A stretch of DNA of 64,000 nucleotides from Burkholderia sp. S171 (GCF_009766085.1 NZ_LMUF01000064.1:270718-334717), one strand, 5' to 3'. Shown: positions 32,995-42,621, counted from the stretch's first letter. The notes: generated by a model not told the origin, from the sequence alone. A program made the numbers and translations.

Positions 32995-33819
32995 CTAGGT
33001 CGCTTCCCGGACAGCACGCAGGAACTGCTGCGTACGCTCATGTTGCGGTGCTCCGAAGAACTGCTGCGGCGGCGCCTGTTCAATGATCTTGCCTTGTGAA
33101 AAGAAACACACGCGGTCCGCGAACTCTTTCGCAAATCCCATCTGATGCGTGACCATCAACATGGTGAGATCGTGCTCGCGGCCGAGCCTCCGAATCACGT
33201 TCAGCACTTCGCCGCATAACTCGGGATCGAGCGCGGAAGTCACTTCATCGAACAGCATCACTTTTGGCCGCATCGCCAGTGCCCGCGCAATCGCCACGCG
33301 CTGCTGTTGGCCGCCTGACAACTGCGATGGAAAGTGATTGCACTTGTCGTCGAGCCCGACCATGGACAGCAGCTCCCGGCCACGCTCGTTCGCATCGCGC
33401 TTAGACATGCCGAGCACCCGCAGCGGCGCCTCGATGGTGTTCTGCAACGCCGTCATATGCGGGAACAGGTTGAAGCTCTGGAACACCATGCCGATCTTGC
33501 GGCGCACTTCGCGGACATGCCGCTCGGAGGCAGGCACTAGCGCGCCATTGCGGCGCATGTGCGTAAGCGGCTCACCTTCCACTTCAATCAGACCGTCACT
33601 GAGCGGATCGAGTGTCATCAGCACGCGCAGCAAGGTGGATTTGCCCGATCCGCTGGGTCCGATGATCGCGACCTTCTCGTTACGGGCGACCTCCAGATCG
33701 AGCGCGTCGAGCACGGTAAGCGAGCCGTATCGTTTCGTGACGCCGGCAAAGCGCACCATCGGCTGGACGTTGGGTGCGACAGCGTCTGCGCCGAGTGCGG
33801 GGTCGAGATCCCGTTTCAT
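32995..33819 (-). CDS. ehuA: Ectoine/hydroxyectoine ABC importer ATPase
   Basis: A 274-residue polar amino acid-type ABC ATPase. Walker A GPSGSGKST, signature LSGGQQQRVAIARAL and Walker B VMLFDEVTSALDPE with the switch His (MVTHQMGFA) are all present. The start is ATG 33819, with AGGAG upstream. The ATG at 33846 has a poor site. It is the last gene of the unit ehuB-ehuC-ehuD-ehuA. The assignment to ectoines comes from family and from the adjoining degradation genes, with EnuR between; it would otherwise read as a generic amino acid importer. Confidence 0.82.
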   Translation of the reverse strand: MKRDLDPALGADAVAPNVQPMVRFAGVTKRYGSLTVLDALDLEVARNEKVAIIGPSGSGKSTLLRVLMTLDPLSDGLIEVEGEPLTHMRRNGALVPASERHVREVRRKIGMVFQSFNLFPHMTALQNTIEAPLRVLGMSKRDANERGRELLSMVGLDDKCNHFPSQLSGGQQQRVAIARALAMRPKVMLFDEVTSALDPELCGEVLNVIRRLGREHDLTMLMVTHQMGFAKEFADRVCFFSQGKIIEQAPPQQFFGAPQHERTQQFLRAVREAT

Positions 33820-33877
33820 CTGCTTCTCCTGGAGTTCCATCAGCATGCCCCTGCCGGTTGTTCGAATAGAACATGCG

Positions 33878-34537
33878 TCATGGCAATCTCACGCGACGTT
33901 CGAGGTGACGCACGCCTGAGGCGAACGTCACGCTGATCAATAAAAAGAACAGGCCGGTCATGGTGATCGGTTCGAGATAGCGGAACGTTTCCGAGCCGAT
34001 ATTTTTAGCCTGCTGCATCAGTTCGACCACCGTGATGGCGGACAGCACGGGCGTGTCCTTGAACATGGCGACCAGATAATTGCCGAGCGCTGGAATGACC
34101 GGCCGGATCGCCTGCGGAAGAATGACGCCGCTATACGTTCGCCACGGAGACAGTGACAATGCGCAGGCGGCTTCCCACTGTCCGCGCGCCACGCCATTCA
34201 ATCCCGCTCGATAAACCTCGGACACGTAACACGCATAATGCACCGCGATGCCGATGGTGCCCGCTGTTAACGCCGACATCGTGAGACCGTAGAGCGGCGC
34301 CACATAGAACAGCACGTAGACCTGGATCAGCAACGGCGTGCTTCGAATGAACTCGACAAAGAATCCCGTCACCCGTGCGACCGGCGCAATGGCGCTGCGG
34401 CGCAAGATAGCCAGCGCAAGACCCAGCACCAGTGCAATCGCAAAGCCCACCAGCGTGATACCGATGGTGTACATGGATGCACGCAGCAACTCGGGCAGAA
34501 TATGCACTGCATACTTGACGTCGAAAAAGGAGTTCAT
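33878..34537 (-). CDS. ehuD: Ectoine/hydroxyectoine ABC importer permease
   Basis: A 219-residue HisM/GlnP-type permease with about five helices. The EAA-loop motif EAACALSLSPWRTYSGVILPQAIR, which contacts the ATPase, is at about 125-150. Its ATG overlaps the stop of the upstream permease (ATGA), so the two are coupled. It forms the membrane channel with its partner permease. Confidence 0.82.
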   Translation of the reverse strand: MNSFFDVKYAVHILPELLRASMYTIGITLVGFAIALVLGLALAILRRSAIAPVARVTGFFVEFIRSTPLLIQVYVLFYVAPLYGLTMSALTAGTIGIAVHYACYVSEVYRAGLNGVARGQWEAACALSLSPWRTYSGVILPQAIRPVIPALGNYLVAMFKDTPVLSAITVVELMQQAKNIGSETFRYLEPITMTGLFFLLISVTFASGVRHLERRVRLP

Positions 34538-35214
34538 TTCGCCGTCCTCTCCGTGGATTTGAGACTGATGCCGTGACTGACGCGGCGTTCGAAATGTCGC
34601 ATGACGGTAACTACAATCTGCGCCATGACGAAATAGATCACTAGCGTCAGCGCAAAAATTTCAGCGGTCTTGAAGGTCGCTTCGTCTAGCTGGCGTGCGC
34701 GGAAGGTGAGGTCGGAGAGGGTGATCAGCGAAACCAGCGAGGTTCCCTTCAACAATTCGATCATCAGGTTCGTGGCGGGCGGCAACGCGTTGATCATGGC
34801 TTGCGGCAAGACAATGCGCCGCATCCTTGTCGACGCGGGCATGTTCAACGCAAGCGCCGCCTCATATTGCCCACCCGGCACTGAACGCAATGCACCCCGC
34901 AGGATCTCGGAGCCATAGGCGCCGTAATGCAGCCCCAGCCCGACGATGGCAACGGTGAGCGGCGTCAGTTCCAGATTGAATGGCGGCAACGGCAGCACGA
35001 AGAAAAGCCAGAATAGCTGTACCAGTAGCGACGTACCGCGAAATACTTCCACATACGCGTTGGCGGTCCAGCGCAAAACGCGCCATGCCGATGAGCGCAG
35101 TACGGTCGCCAAGCCGGCCATCACAATGGCCAGCAAGATCCCGGACACCGCAATCTCGACGGTGACGAGCGTGCCCTTCAGCAACAGGGGCAAGAGTTCA
35201 TGCAAGTCGCCCAT
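34534..35214 (-). CDS. ehuC: Ectoine/hydroxyectoine ABC importer permease
   Basis: A 226-residue permease of the same family as its neighbour, with the EAA loop EAALALNMPASTRMRRIVLPQAM. GAGGAA precedes the ATG. It overlaps the following permease by four bases. With the solute-binding gene 83 bases upstream, the two permeases make a heterodimeric channel. Confidence 0.82.
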   Translation of the reverse strand: MGDLHELLPLLLKGTLVTVEIAVSGILLAIVMAGLATVLRSSAWRVLRWTANAYVEVFRGTSLLVQLFWLFFVLPLPPFNLELTPLTVAIVGLGLHYGAYGSEILRGALRSVPGGQYEAALALNMPASTRMRRIVLPQAMINALPPATNLMIELLKGTSLVSLITLSDLTFRARQLDEATFKTAEIFALTLVIYFVMAQIVVTVMRHFERRVSHGISLKSTERTAK

Positions 35215-35297
35215 GGCATTCCTCGCTTAAGGCATTGAGGCGGTGAGCCGAGTTGAAAGCCGGCACGTGCCGGCTCGTCACATGAAGACGAAGACAA

Positions 35298-36167
35298 TCA
35301 ACCGCCGCAGAGTTGCGCGGTGGTCTTGTCCGGCAGGTTGCTTTTATCGAAACCAAAAGGTGCGACCGTCTTCAGATGATCCGGCGTACCGAGCCACGCT
35401 TTCAACTGCTGGTTGACGGCATCGCGCAGGTCCGTGTCGTCCGGACGGAACGCGAGCGCCCCGTAACCGGTGTGCTTGGGATCGTCAGTAAACTTGGGGA
35501 TGGCTTCGACCGTCGGACCCGCCTTCTCGGCCAGGCCCTTCATGGTCAGCGCGGTGCCGGCGGCAGCGTCGGCGCGGCTTGCACGCACTGCCTGCAACTG
35601 CGCGGTGGTATCGGGTACTTGCAGCAATTGCCCGTCCTTTACGCCGGAGTCCCGTGCATAGCCCAACTCAACCGAGCCCGCCATGACGGCGAGTTTTGTG
35701 TCGGGGTTTTTAGCGACGTCCGCATAACTCTGCAGGTTCTTGGGATTGCCTTTCAAGGTCAGCAGGGTGTCCTGGATCTGGTATTGAGGATTGGCAAAAG
35801 CAACCTGCTTGCAGCGCTCAGGCGTGACGTACATGCCCGCCGCAATCACGTCGAAGCGGCCCGCGCGCAATCCAGGAATGAGCGAACCCCACTCGGTCAG
35901 GACGGCATCGACTTTCTTGACACCGAGCTTGGCGAACACTTTCTTCGCTATCTCGGGTGACTCGCCCGTGACGGTGCCGTCCGGCGTGGTGTACGCAAAG
36001 GGGCTTTCGTTCGCGTAGCCAATGCGCACTTCCCCGGTGCGCTGAATGCGCTGCAAGGTTGTTTCAGCATTCGCTGCCGCAGCATGGGCCACCAACCCCG
36101 CCGCTGCTGCCGTCATGCACAGCGTGGACAGCGCCCCCAGCATTCCAGACACTCGTTTGAGTTTCAT
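35298..36167 (-). CDS. ehuB: Ectoine/hydroxyectoine-binding periplasmic protein
   Basis: A 289-residue family 3 solute-binding protein. The signal peptide ends near AANAE (about residue 35). The mature start TTLQRIQRTGEVRIGYANES, the FAYTTPDGTVTGESPEIAKKV block and the GRFDVIAAGMYVTPERC block are typical of EhuB proteins. The aromatic residues around YANESPFAY fit ectoine binding by EhuB of Sinorhizobium meliloti. It is the first gene of the importer unit, divergent from enuR. Confidence 0.85.
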   Translation of the reverse strand: MKLKRVSGMLGALSTLCMTAAAAGLVAHAAAANAETTLQRIQRTGEVRIGYANESPFAYTTPDGTVTGESPEIAKKVFAKLGVKKVDAVLTEWGSLIPGLRAGRFDVIAAGMYVTPERCKQVAFANPQYQIQDTLLTLKGNPKNLQSYADVAKNPDTKLAVMAGSVELGYARDSGVKDGQLLQVPDTTAQLQAVRASRADAAAGTALTMKGLAEKAGPTVEAIPKFTDDPKHTGYGALAFRPDDTDLRDAVNQQLKAWLGTPDHLKTVAPFGFDKSNLPDKTTAQLCGG

Positions 36168-36313
36168 GTCGATCCGTTCCCGATTCCGTAGCGTGGTTGA
36201 TTGCGCCGCGTCCGCGCGGCACGAGTGGCGAAAAATGCTCGCAAACCCTTGGTTTTATTCCCGTTTCGAGGTCGCGCTACACCGCCATGAACGCAGCATA
36301 CAAAGCCATATTT

Positions 36314-36336
36314 TTGTTCTAATTGCTCTAGGACAA
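36314..36336. promoter_or_regulatory. Candidate EnuR operator between ehuB and enuR
   Basis: TTGTTCTA (36314-36321) and TAGGACAA (36329-36336) form an inverted repeat with one mismatch. The right arm continues as TAGGACAATA, which nearly equals the two TAGGACATTA copies upstream of eutB. It sits between the divergent ehuB and enuR genes. Confidence 0.5.
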
Positions 36337-36390
36337 TAATTTTTGCGGCTGCTTCTGCGCCACTATGAGCGCTACTGAATGGAGGCGAAC

Positions 36391-37788
36391 GTGAACGAGC
36401 GATGGCGTGACGCAGTGCGTACGGTGCATGGCGTCGAGTCGAAATACAAACGTCTGGTGAAAGCGATTGCAGCGGATATCGAAAGCGCCACGCTTGCGTC
36501 GGGCGCTCGCCTGCCGCCGCAGCGCGAGGTCGCGGCGGATTTGGCGATAAGCGTCCAGACCGTGACGAACGCGTATAAGGAACTGGAGCGGCAAGGGCTG
36601 ATTCGTTGCGAGGTCGGTCGAGGCAGCTTCGTTGCGGCACGTGTGACCGAGACCATGTCGAAATACATGCTCGACACCGCCGAGCGCGAGGTCATCGACT
36701 TTTCGATTGCGCGGATCGTGCATACCCCGGAGCACGACGCCATGTGGCGCAAGGTGTGCGCGACGCTCGCGACCGTCGAGGATCAACCATGGATACGGGC
36801 GTTTCGGCCGATCGCCGGTTTTGAGCATCATAGGCAGGCGGGCGCTGCGTGGCTTGCCACGCTCGGCATGCCGGCGAATCCCGAGACGCTGCTGGTCACC
36901 AACGGCGCCGCCCATGGCATCTTCCTCGCGCTGGCGTCATTCGTTGGCCCCGGCGACACGGTCCTATGTGAGAGCCTGACCGACCATGGCGTGATTGGCT
37001 CAGCCAACGTGCTGGGCTTCACGCTCAAGGGCCTTGAGATCGACGAATACGGCATACGTCCCGAACATTTCGAAGAGATGTGCGACAGCGAGCGCATCAG
37101 CGCGCTGGTCTGCACTCCGACGCTGAATAATCCCACGGTAGCCCTGATGCCGGATTCTCGACGCCGCTCGATTGCGCGCATTGCCGAGCGTTACGGTGTG
37201 TACGTGATCGAGGACGACGTCTATGGCGCGTTGCCGGCCAAGACGCAGACGCCTATTGCCAGCCTGATTCCAGAGCTGTCGTTCTACTGCACGAGCATGA
37301 CGAAGTCGGTGCTGACCGGCTTGCGGATCGGCTATCTCACCATGCCCCGGCGCCTAGCGCTGCGCGCTGAAAGCGTGCTGCGTGTGAGCAGCTGGATGGC
37401 GACGTCGCCCATGGCCGAGGTCGCCACGCGCTGGATCATGGACGGGACCGCTCAACACCTGGTCCAGGTGCAGCGCGAGCGCTTGGGGACCCGGCAGACC
37501 ATGGTTCGCGAGGTGCTCGGCCGCTATTTGATAGGGAGCCATCCGCAAGCGTTGTCGGCCTGGTTGCAGGTGCCCGATTACTGGCAAGTGGACCGTGTCA
37601 CACGCGAGTTGCGCAAGCGGGAGATTGCGGTGACATCGCCTGATCCGTTCCTCGTGCGTGGCGCCGAGAGGCCGAATGCGGTGCGCCTATGCGTGGGTGC
37701 CGAAGTGGCGGATCACACCTTCAAAACCGCCCTTGAAACCATTGGAGAAGTGTTCGAGCAGTACCCGCATGTGCACGACTTCAGTTGA
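36391..37788 (+). CDS. enuR: MocR/GntR-type regulator of ectoine use (EnuR)
   Basis: About 465 residues. The N-terminus has a GntR winged helix (about 15-80: KRLVKAIAADIESATLASGA, AVSVQTVTNAYKELE-type region). The rest is a PLP-binding aminotransferase-like domain with the PLP lysine in TSMTKSVLTGLRIGYL. EnuR proteins repress ectoine genes until the pathway intermediate ADABA binds the PLP. The start is GTG 36391, with GGAGG five bases upstream; the ATG at 36379 lacks a site. It lies between the importer and the catabolic operon. Confidence 0.87.
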   Translation: MNERWRDAVRTVHGVESKYKRLVKAIAADIESATLASGARLPPQREVAADLAISVQTVTNAYKELERQGLIRCEVGRGSFVAARVTETMSKYMLDTAEREVIDFSIARIVHTPEHDAMWRKVCATLATVEDQPWIRAFRPIAGFEHHRQAGAAWLATLGMPANPETLLVTNGAAHGIFLALASFVGPGDTVLCESLTDHGVIGSANVLGFTLKGLEIDEYGIRPEHFEEMCDSERISALVCTPTLNNPTVALMPDSRRRSIARIAERYGVYVIEDDVYGALPAKTQTPIASLIPELSFYCTSMTKSVLTGLRIGYLTMPRRLALRAESVLRVSSWMATSPMAEVATRWIMDGTAQHLVQVQRERLGTRQTMVREVLGRYLIGSHPQALSAWLQVPDYWQVDRVTRELRKREIAVTSPDPFLVRGAERPNAVRLCVGAEVADHTFKTALETIGEVFEQYPHVHDFS

Positions 37789-37827
37789 TCGTTCATTCAC
37801 GTTCGGAAGCTGTTGTATCGATTGAAC

Positions 37828-37859
37828 TAGGACATTAAAAACCGCTTTTTAGGACATTA
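37828..37859. promoter_or_regulatory. Direct repeats upstream of eutB, candidate EnuR sites
   Basis: TAGGACATTA occurs at 37828-37837 and again at 37850-37859, a 22-base step or two helical turns, on the same DNA face. They lie 40-70 bases before eutB. MocR-type regulators bind spaced direct repeats, and the only other copy is at the enuR/ehuB junction. Confidence 0.6.
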
Positions 37860-37897
37860 GACTCGATCGCATCCACTTCACCTTTGCGATTCGACTC

Positions 37898-38863
37898 ATG
37901 CCTGTTCTCTCGCTTGCCGATGTCTATCGCGCGCGTCGCCGCATTAAGGGGCGTGTGACACACACACCGTTGCTTGCGTCGGCGTCACTGTCGCGGATCG
38001 CCGGCACAGACGTCTATCTGAAGCTCGAAACCACGCAGCCGACCGGCAGCTTCAAGCTGCGCGGGGCGACCAACGCGTTGGTCAATCTCGCCGAGCGCGG
38101 CATCACGAAAGTGGTCACTGCATCGACGGGAAATCATGGCCGCGCCGTCGCTTATGCCGCGCGCGCGCTCGGCATGGAGGCGACCGTGTGCATGTCTGCG
38201 CTGGTGCCGAAGAACAAGGTCGATGCCGTCAACGCACTCGGCGCAAGTGTCGTGATAGCGGGTAAGAGTCAGGACGAAGCACAGATGGAGGCGTTGCGTC
38301 TCGCCAGTGAAGAAAGCTTCTCGTTCGTCCCGCCTTTCGACAACCTCAATGTGATTGCGGGGCAGGCGACTATCGGTCTGGAGATCATGGAGGCGTTGCC
38401 GGATACCGCTAGCATTGTCGTGCCGCTGTCGGGCGGCGGCTTGTTTAGCGGCGTCGCATTTGCGGCCAAGCGCATCTGCGCCGACGTCGCGATGATCGGC
38501 GTAAGCATGGAACGCGGCGCCGCGATGCACGCGAGTCTCGCGGCGGGGCGGCCGGTGCTTGCTGACGAAGTCGAGACGCTGGCTGATTCGCTGGGCGGCG
38601 GTATCGGCCTGGACAACGAATATACCTTCGCACTGACACAAGAACTCGCCGATAACGTCGTGCTGCTGGACGAAGCGTCCATCGCGCGGGGCATCGTGCA
38701 TGCGTATCGCGAGGAACGGCTTGTAGTCGAAGGGGCGGCGGCGGTGGGCATTGCGGCGCTGCTCGACGGACGTATCGAGCTTAAGGCCGGTCCGGTCGTA
38801 CTGGTGATAAGCGGCGCGAATATCGATATCGGCCTGCATCGCCGGCTGATCCAGGAGGCTTGA
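37898..38863 (+). CDS. eutB: Hydroxyectoine utilization dehydratase (threonine dehydratase-like)
   Basis: A 321-residue fold-type II PLP enzyme. The PLP lysine is in TQPTGSFKLRGATNAL (about 50-60) and the phosphate loop is SGGGLFSGV. EutB proteins resemble threonine dehydratase and are thought to convert hydroxyectoine toward ectoine with EutC. It overlaps nothing, but eutC starts one base after its stop, so they are coupled. The assignment depends on the cluster; alone it would read as serine/threonine dehydratase. Confidence 0.82.
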   Translation: MPVLSLADVYRARRRIKGRVTHTPLLASASLSRIAGTDVYLKLETTQPTGSFKLRGATNALVNLAERGITKVVTASTGNHGRAVAYAARALGMEATVCMSALVPKNKVDAVNALGASVVIAGKSQDEAQMEALRLASEESFSFVPPFDNLNVIAGQATIGLEIMEALPDTASIVVPLSGGGLFSGVAFAAKRICADVAMIGVSMERGAAMHASLAAGRPVLADEVETLADSLGGGIGLDNEYTFALTQELADNVVLLDEASIARGIVHAYREERLVVEGAAAVGIAALLDGRIELKAGPVVLVISGANIDIGLHRRLIQEA

Positions 38864-38864
38864 C

Positions 38865-39857
38865 ATGTCCGCCATCACACTCCTCGGCGAAGTGCAGTTA
38901 CGGGCACTCGTGCCACTCGATCTTGCTGCGATCGATCAGATTGAATCCGCGTTTCTTTCACTCGCGACGGAAGCCGTGGCCATGCCGCCAATCCTTCGTC
39001 TCGATCTTCCCGAGCACGCCGGTGAAGTCGATGTAAAGACCGCGTGGCTGCCGCGTTTCGATAGCTTCGCCATCAAGGTCAGTCCCGGTTTCTTCAACAA
39101 TCCCGCGCTCGGTTTGCCGAGTCTCAATGGCCTCATGCTGGTGCTGTCGGCGCGTACCGGATTGACTGAGGCTGTGCTGCTCGACAACGGTTATCTCACC
39201 GCGGTTCGCACCGCGGCGGCGGGCGCTGTCGCCGCGCGCTGGCTTGCGCGCAAGGACGCAAGGCGCGTGGCGGTGATTGGGGCGGGCGAGCAGGCACGGC
39301 TTCAGTTGGAGGCAGTACGGTTGGTGCGCGAGATCGACCACGTCACTGTCTGGGCACGCGACATGGAACGTGCGCGGAGCTTTGCGAAGGATACGCACGG
39401 CATTCGCTGCGAGGTCGCCGCCAGTGTGCATGAAGCGCTTGCGCTCGCCGATATCGCCATCACGACCACGCCAAGCCGAAGCCCGCTGATACATGCTGAA
39501 GACCTGCACCCGGGCTTGCATATCACCGCGATGGGATCCGACGCCGAACATAAGAACGAGCTCGCGTCAGGGGTTCTGACTGCCGGGCGCTATATCTGCG
39601 ACCGTCTTCAGCAAACGCGCATTCTCGGCGAGCTTCATCACGCTATTGAAGCCGGCGTGGTTGCAAAGGACGCCACCTTTGCCGAGTTGGGACATGTCAT
39701 TGCGGGCAGTCACCAGGGGCGCGTACATGACGACGACATCACGGTCTGCGACCTGACCGGAACAGGTGCACAGGACACAGCAATTGCCGCATTGGCGCTG
39801 CAACGCGCGCGTGCGAAAAACGCGGGAATTATCTTTAACAACGACGTGACGCTCTGA
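38865..39857 (+). CDS. eutC: Ornithine cyclodeaminase-like hydroxyectoine utilization protein
   Basis: A 330-residue OCD/mu-crystallin family protein. The NAD-binding motif VAVIGAGEQARLQLEAV is at about 131-147. The substrate region KTAWLPRFDSFAIKVSPGFF and TRTAAAGAVAARWL-type helix are intact. CCAGGAGG before the ATG lies in the end of eutB. It is believed to act with EutB in converting hydroxyectoine to ectoine. Next gene 10 bases away. Confidence 0.85.
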   Translation: MSAITLLGEVQLRALVPLDLAAIDQIESAFLSLATEAVAMPPILRLDLPEHAGEVDVKTAWLPRFDSFAIKVSPGFFNNPALGLPSLNGLMLVLSARTGLTEAVLLDNGYLTAVRTAAAGAVAARWLARKDARRVAVIGAGEQARLQLEAVRLVREIDHVTVWARDMERARSFAKDTHGIRCEVAASVHEALALADIAITTTPSRSPLIHAEDLHPGLHITAMGSDAEHKNELASGVLTAGRYICDRLQQTRILGELHHAIEAGVVAKDATFAELGHVIAGSHQGRVHDDDITVCDLTGTGAQDTAIAALALQRARAKNAGIIFNNDVTL

Positions 39858-39866
39858 GAGGGGACG

Positions 39867-41105
39867 ATGTCATTCATGACGCAACAAGTACAAGCACATG
39901 AGCAGGGAAGGCGCACAACGGCACCCGCCGCACGCCTGCATTTTGCGCAAAGCGAATTCGATGCACGCATTGCCAAGACGCGGCGAGCGATGCAAAAGGC
40001 CGGCATCGATCTTCTGATTGTTTCCGATCCGACCAACATGAACTGGCTCACCGGCTACGACGGCTGGTCGTTCTATGTGCACCAGTGCGTCCTCTTGCCA
40101 ATGGAAGGGGAGCCGGTATGGTTTGGTCGTGGACAAGACGCGAACGGCGCGAAGCGCACTGTCTTCATGCATCACGACCAGATAGTGGGCTACCCCGATC
40201 ACTACGTACAGTCACCAATTCGGCATCCTATGGATTATATGGCGCGTGAAGTGATCACTGCGCGCGGCTGGGATAAATGCCGGATAGGCGTGGAGAAGGA
40301 CAACTACTATTTCAGCGCGGCAGCGTATGCATCATTGACGCACCATCTGCCGCAAGCAACATGGATCGACGCCACTGCCTTGGTCAACTGGCAGCGAGCG
40401 GTCAAGTCGCCGCGCGAGATCGAGTACATGCGCGTCGCCGCGCGGATTGTCGAGAAGATGCACGCACGTATCCTCGAACGGGTCGAGCCTGGGATGCGCA
40501 AGAGCGATCTTGTCGCGGAGATCTATTCCGCAGGCATCACCGGTGTGGAGGGCTACGGCGGCGACTATCCCGCGATTGTTCCTTTGTTGCCGACCGGCTC
40601 TGACGCTGCCGCGCCGCATCTGACCTGGGATGACTCCGAGTTTACGACGGGCGCGGGAACGTTCTTCGAGATTGCCGGCTGCTTCAAGCGGTATCACTGT
40701 CCGCAATCGCGCACGGTTTATCTCGGCCGTCCGCCGCAACATTTCATCGATGCAGAAAAGGCCATCGTTGAAGGCATAGAAGCAGGACTCGCGGCGGCGA
40801 AGCCGGGCAATCTTTGCGAAGACATCGCCAATGCGTTTTTTGCGGTGCTGCGCAAATCCGGAATCGAGAAGGACAGCCGCTGTGGTTATCCGATCGGCGC
40901 GAGTTATCCGCCTGACTGGGGCGAGCGCACGATGAGCCTGCGCCCAGGGGACAAGACGGTCCTCGAACCCGGCATGACGTTTCACTTCATGCCGGGGCTG
41001 TGGCTCGACGACTGGGGCCTGGAAATCACGGAGAGCATCCTGATTACGGGCACCGGCGTAGAGACGTTCTGCAACACGCCTCGACAATTGTTCGTGAAGG
41101 AGTAG
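39867..41105 (+). CDS. doeA: Ectoine hydrolase (M24 family)
   Basis: A 412-residue creatinase/prolidase-fold protein. The N-terminal creatinase-like domain has NMNWLTGYDGWSFY, and the pita-bread domain follows with TGAGTFFEIAGCFKRYHC and late EPGMTFHFMPGL and EITESILIT segments. DoeA (EutD) opens the ectoine ring to N-alpha-acetyl-diaminobutyrate (ADABA isomers). GAGGGGACG is before the ATG. It lies in the eutBC-doeABXCD unit. Some M24 metal ligands are changed as in other DoeA proteins. Confidence 0.88.
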   Translation: MSFMTQQVQAHEQGRRTTAPAARLHFAQSEFDARIAKTRRAMQKAGIDLLIVSDPTNMNWLTGYDGWSFYVHQCVLLPMEGEPVWFGRGQDANGAKRTVFMHHDQIVGYPDHYVQSPIRHPMDYMAREVITARGWDKCRIGVEKDNYYFSAAAYASLTHHLPQATWIDATALVNWQRAVKSPREIEYMRVAARIVEKMHARILERVEPGMRKSDLVAEIYSAGITGVEGYGGDYPAIVPLLPTGSDAAAPHLTWDDSEFTTGAGTFFEIAGCFKRYHCPQSRTVYLGRPPQHFIDAEKAIVEGIEAGLAAAKPGNLCEDIANAFFAVLRKSGIEKDSRCGYPIGASYPPDWGERTMSLRPGDKTVLEPGMTFHFMPGLWLDDWGLEITESILITGTGVETFCNTPRQLFVKE

Positions 41106-41107
41106 CA

Positions 41108-42148
41108 ATGCGTGCGTCACCCATTACGCCGACCGTGGATCTGGCAGCCGTTGGCGAGCAGCACGGGTTCCTCAAGCTGCCGTATTCCCGCGACGATTCA
41201 GCGTGGGGCGCCATCATGATTCCCATTACCGTGATCCAGCGCGGCGAGGGGCCAACCGTTCTCCTGACGGGTGGCAATCATGGCGACGAATACGAAGGGC
41301 CGATCGCACTGTCCAAGCTTGCTGCAACGCTCAAGGCAAGCGATGTCACCGGACGCGTGATTGTGGTGCCCTTCATGAACTATCCGGCATTCAAGGCTGG
41401 CACACGCACCTCGTCGGTGGATTCGGGCAACCTCAACCGGACTTTTCCGGGCAAGCCGGATGGCACCGTCACTGAAAAAATCGCAGATTATTTCCAGCGG
41501 CATTTGCTGCCCATCTCCGACTACGTACTCGATATTCACGCGGGTGGGCGCACGTTGGACTTCCTGCCGTTTGCGGCAATCCATGTGCTGTCTGACGCAC
41601 AACAGCAGGCACGGTGCGAAGCCGCGATGCGTGCGTTCGGCGCGCCTTACTCCATGCGCATGCTCGAACTGGATAGCGTTGGACTGTTCGATTCTGCGGT
41701 GGAAGAAGCGGGGAAAGTGTTCGTGTCCACCGAACTGGGCGGCGGCGGAACGGCGACGGCCGCAAGCGTGGCGATTGCAGAGCGCGGCGTGTACGGCTTT
41801 CTCGCGCATGCGGGGGTGATCGACCGGGAAGGGATATCGCCACGGGACGACCTGCGGGGCAATAACCGTATGACGACGCTGTTAGACATGCCGGACGGCA
41901 CTTGCTACACGACCAGCGAGCATAGCGGCCTGCTCGAAATGTGTCGTCATTTAGGGGACTTTGTTGAAGAGGGCGATGTGCTGGCCCGTGTCTATGACGC
42001 GACGCGTACCGGTGCGCCGGCAGTTGAATATTTGGCCCGGCGCAGCGGCTTGCTGGCCGCGCGGCACTTCCCGGGACTAGTGCAGATCGGCGATACGGTC
42101 GCGGTGGTTGCCGACGTAGTGGAAGGCCATATTCCTGTGGTCATCTGA
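41108..42148 (+). CDS. doeB: N-alpha-acetyl-L-2,4-diaminobutyrate deacetylase
   Basis: A 346-residue AstE/AspA-type zinc hydrolase. Metal residues are visible in TGGNHGDEYEGPIAL (His, Glu) and in the YVLDIHAGGRTLDFLP His; NLNRTFPG also matches the family. DoeB (EutE) removes the acetyl group from ADABA to give diaminobutyrate. AAGGAG overlaps the doeA stop, and the start is ATG 41108. The longer frame from 41000 lies inside doeA. Confidence 0.88.
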   Translation: MRASPITPTVDLAAVGEQHGFLKLPYSRDDSAWGAIMIPITVIQRGEGPTVLLTGGNHGDEYEGPIALSKLAATLKASDVTGRVIVVPFMNYPAFKAGTRTSSVDSGNLNRTFPGKPDGTVTEKIADYFQRHLLPISDYVLDIHAGGRTLDFLPFAAIHVLSDAQQQARCEAAMRAFGAPYSMRMLELDSVGLFDSAVEEAGKVFVSTELGGGGTATAASVAIAERGVYGFLAHAGVIDREGISPRDDLRGNNRMTTLLDMPDGTCYTTSEHSGLLEMCRHLGDFVEEGDVLARVYDATRTGAPAVEYLARRSGLLAARHFPGLVQIGDTVAVVADVVEGHIPVVI

Positions 42149-42150
42149 TC

Positions 42151-42621
42151 GTGATCAAGCTCGATCGCTACGACATCGCCATCTTGCGGATCCTCGCACG
42201 TGATGGGCGCATCACGAAATCGCGGCTCGCCGAGGAGGTGAGCCTGTCGATTTCCCCTGCGTGGGAACGTGTGCGCAAGCTTGAGGAAAGCGGTGTCATC
42301 AAGGGGTATCGGGCGGAGCTCGATTGGGTGGGCGCGATCAAGGCGAGCCGGATTGTGGTCGAGGTGACACTGGCAAAACACACCGCGCACGACATGAGGC
42401 GCTTCGAAGACCGGGTGCTGGCCGCGCCGGAAGTTGTCCAATGCTACGCAACGGGCGGCGGCGTGGACTATGTGTTGCATGTGGTATCGCGGGATATTGA
42501 TCATTACCAGCGCTTCATTGACTCCCTGCTGATGGATGAAATCGGGATCGAGCGCTATTTCACTTACATCGTCACGAAGGTCGTGAAGAGCATCCCGGAC
42601 AGCGTTCCCGACTGGGAATAA
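42151..42621 (+). CDS. doeX: Lrp/AsnC family regulator of ectoine use
   Basis: A 156-residue Lrp/AsnC protein: N-terminal helix-turn-helix (LDRYDIAILRILARDGRITK, EEVSLSISPAWERVRKLEES) and RAM effector domain (VVQCYATGGGVDYVLHVVSR). The start is GTG 42151, two bases after the doeB stop. An AsnC-type gene (DoeX) sits in this place in most ectoine catabolic clusters and binds DNA near them. Confidence 0.88.
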   Translation: MIKLDRYDIAILRILARDGRITKSRLAEEVSLSISPAWERVRKLEESGVIKGYRAELDWVGAIKASRIVVEVTLAKHTAHDMRRFEDRVLAAPEVVQCYATGGGVDYVLHVVSRDIDHYQRFIDSLLMDEIGIERYFTYIVTKVVKSIPDSVPDWE

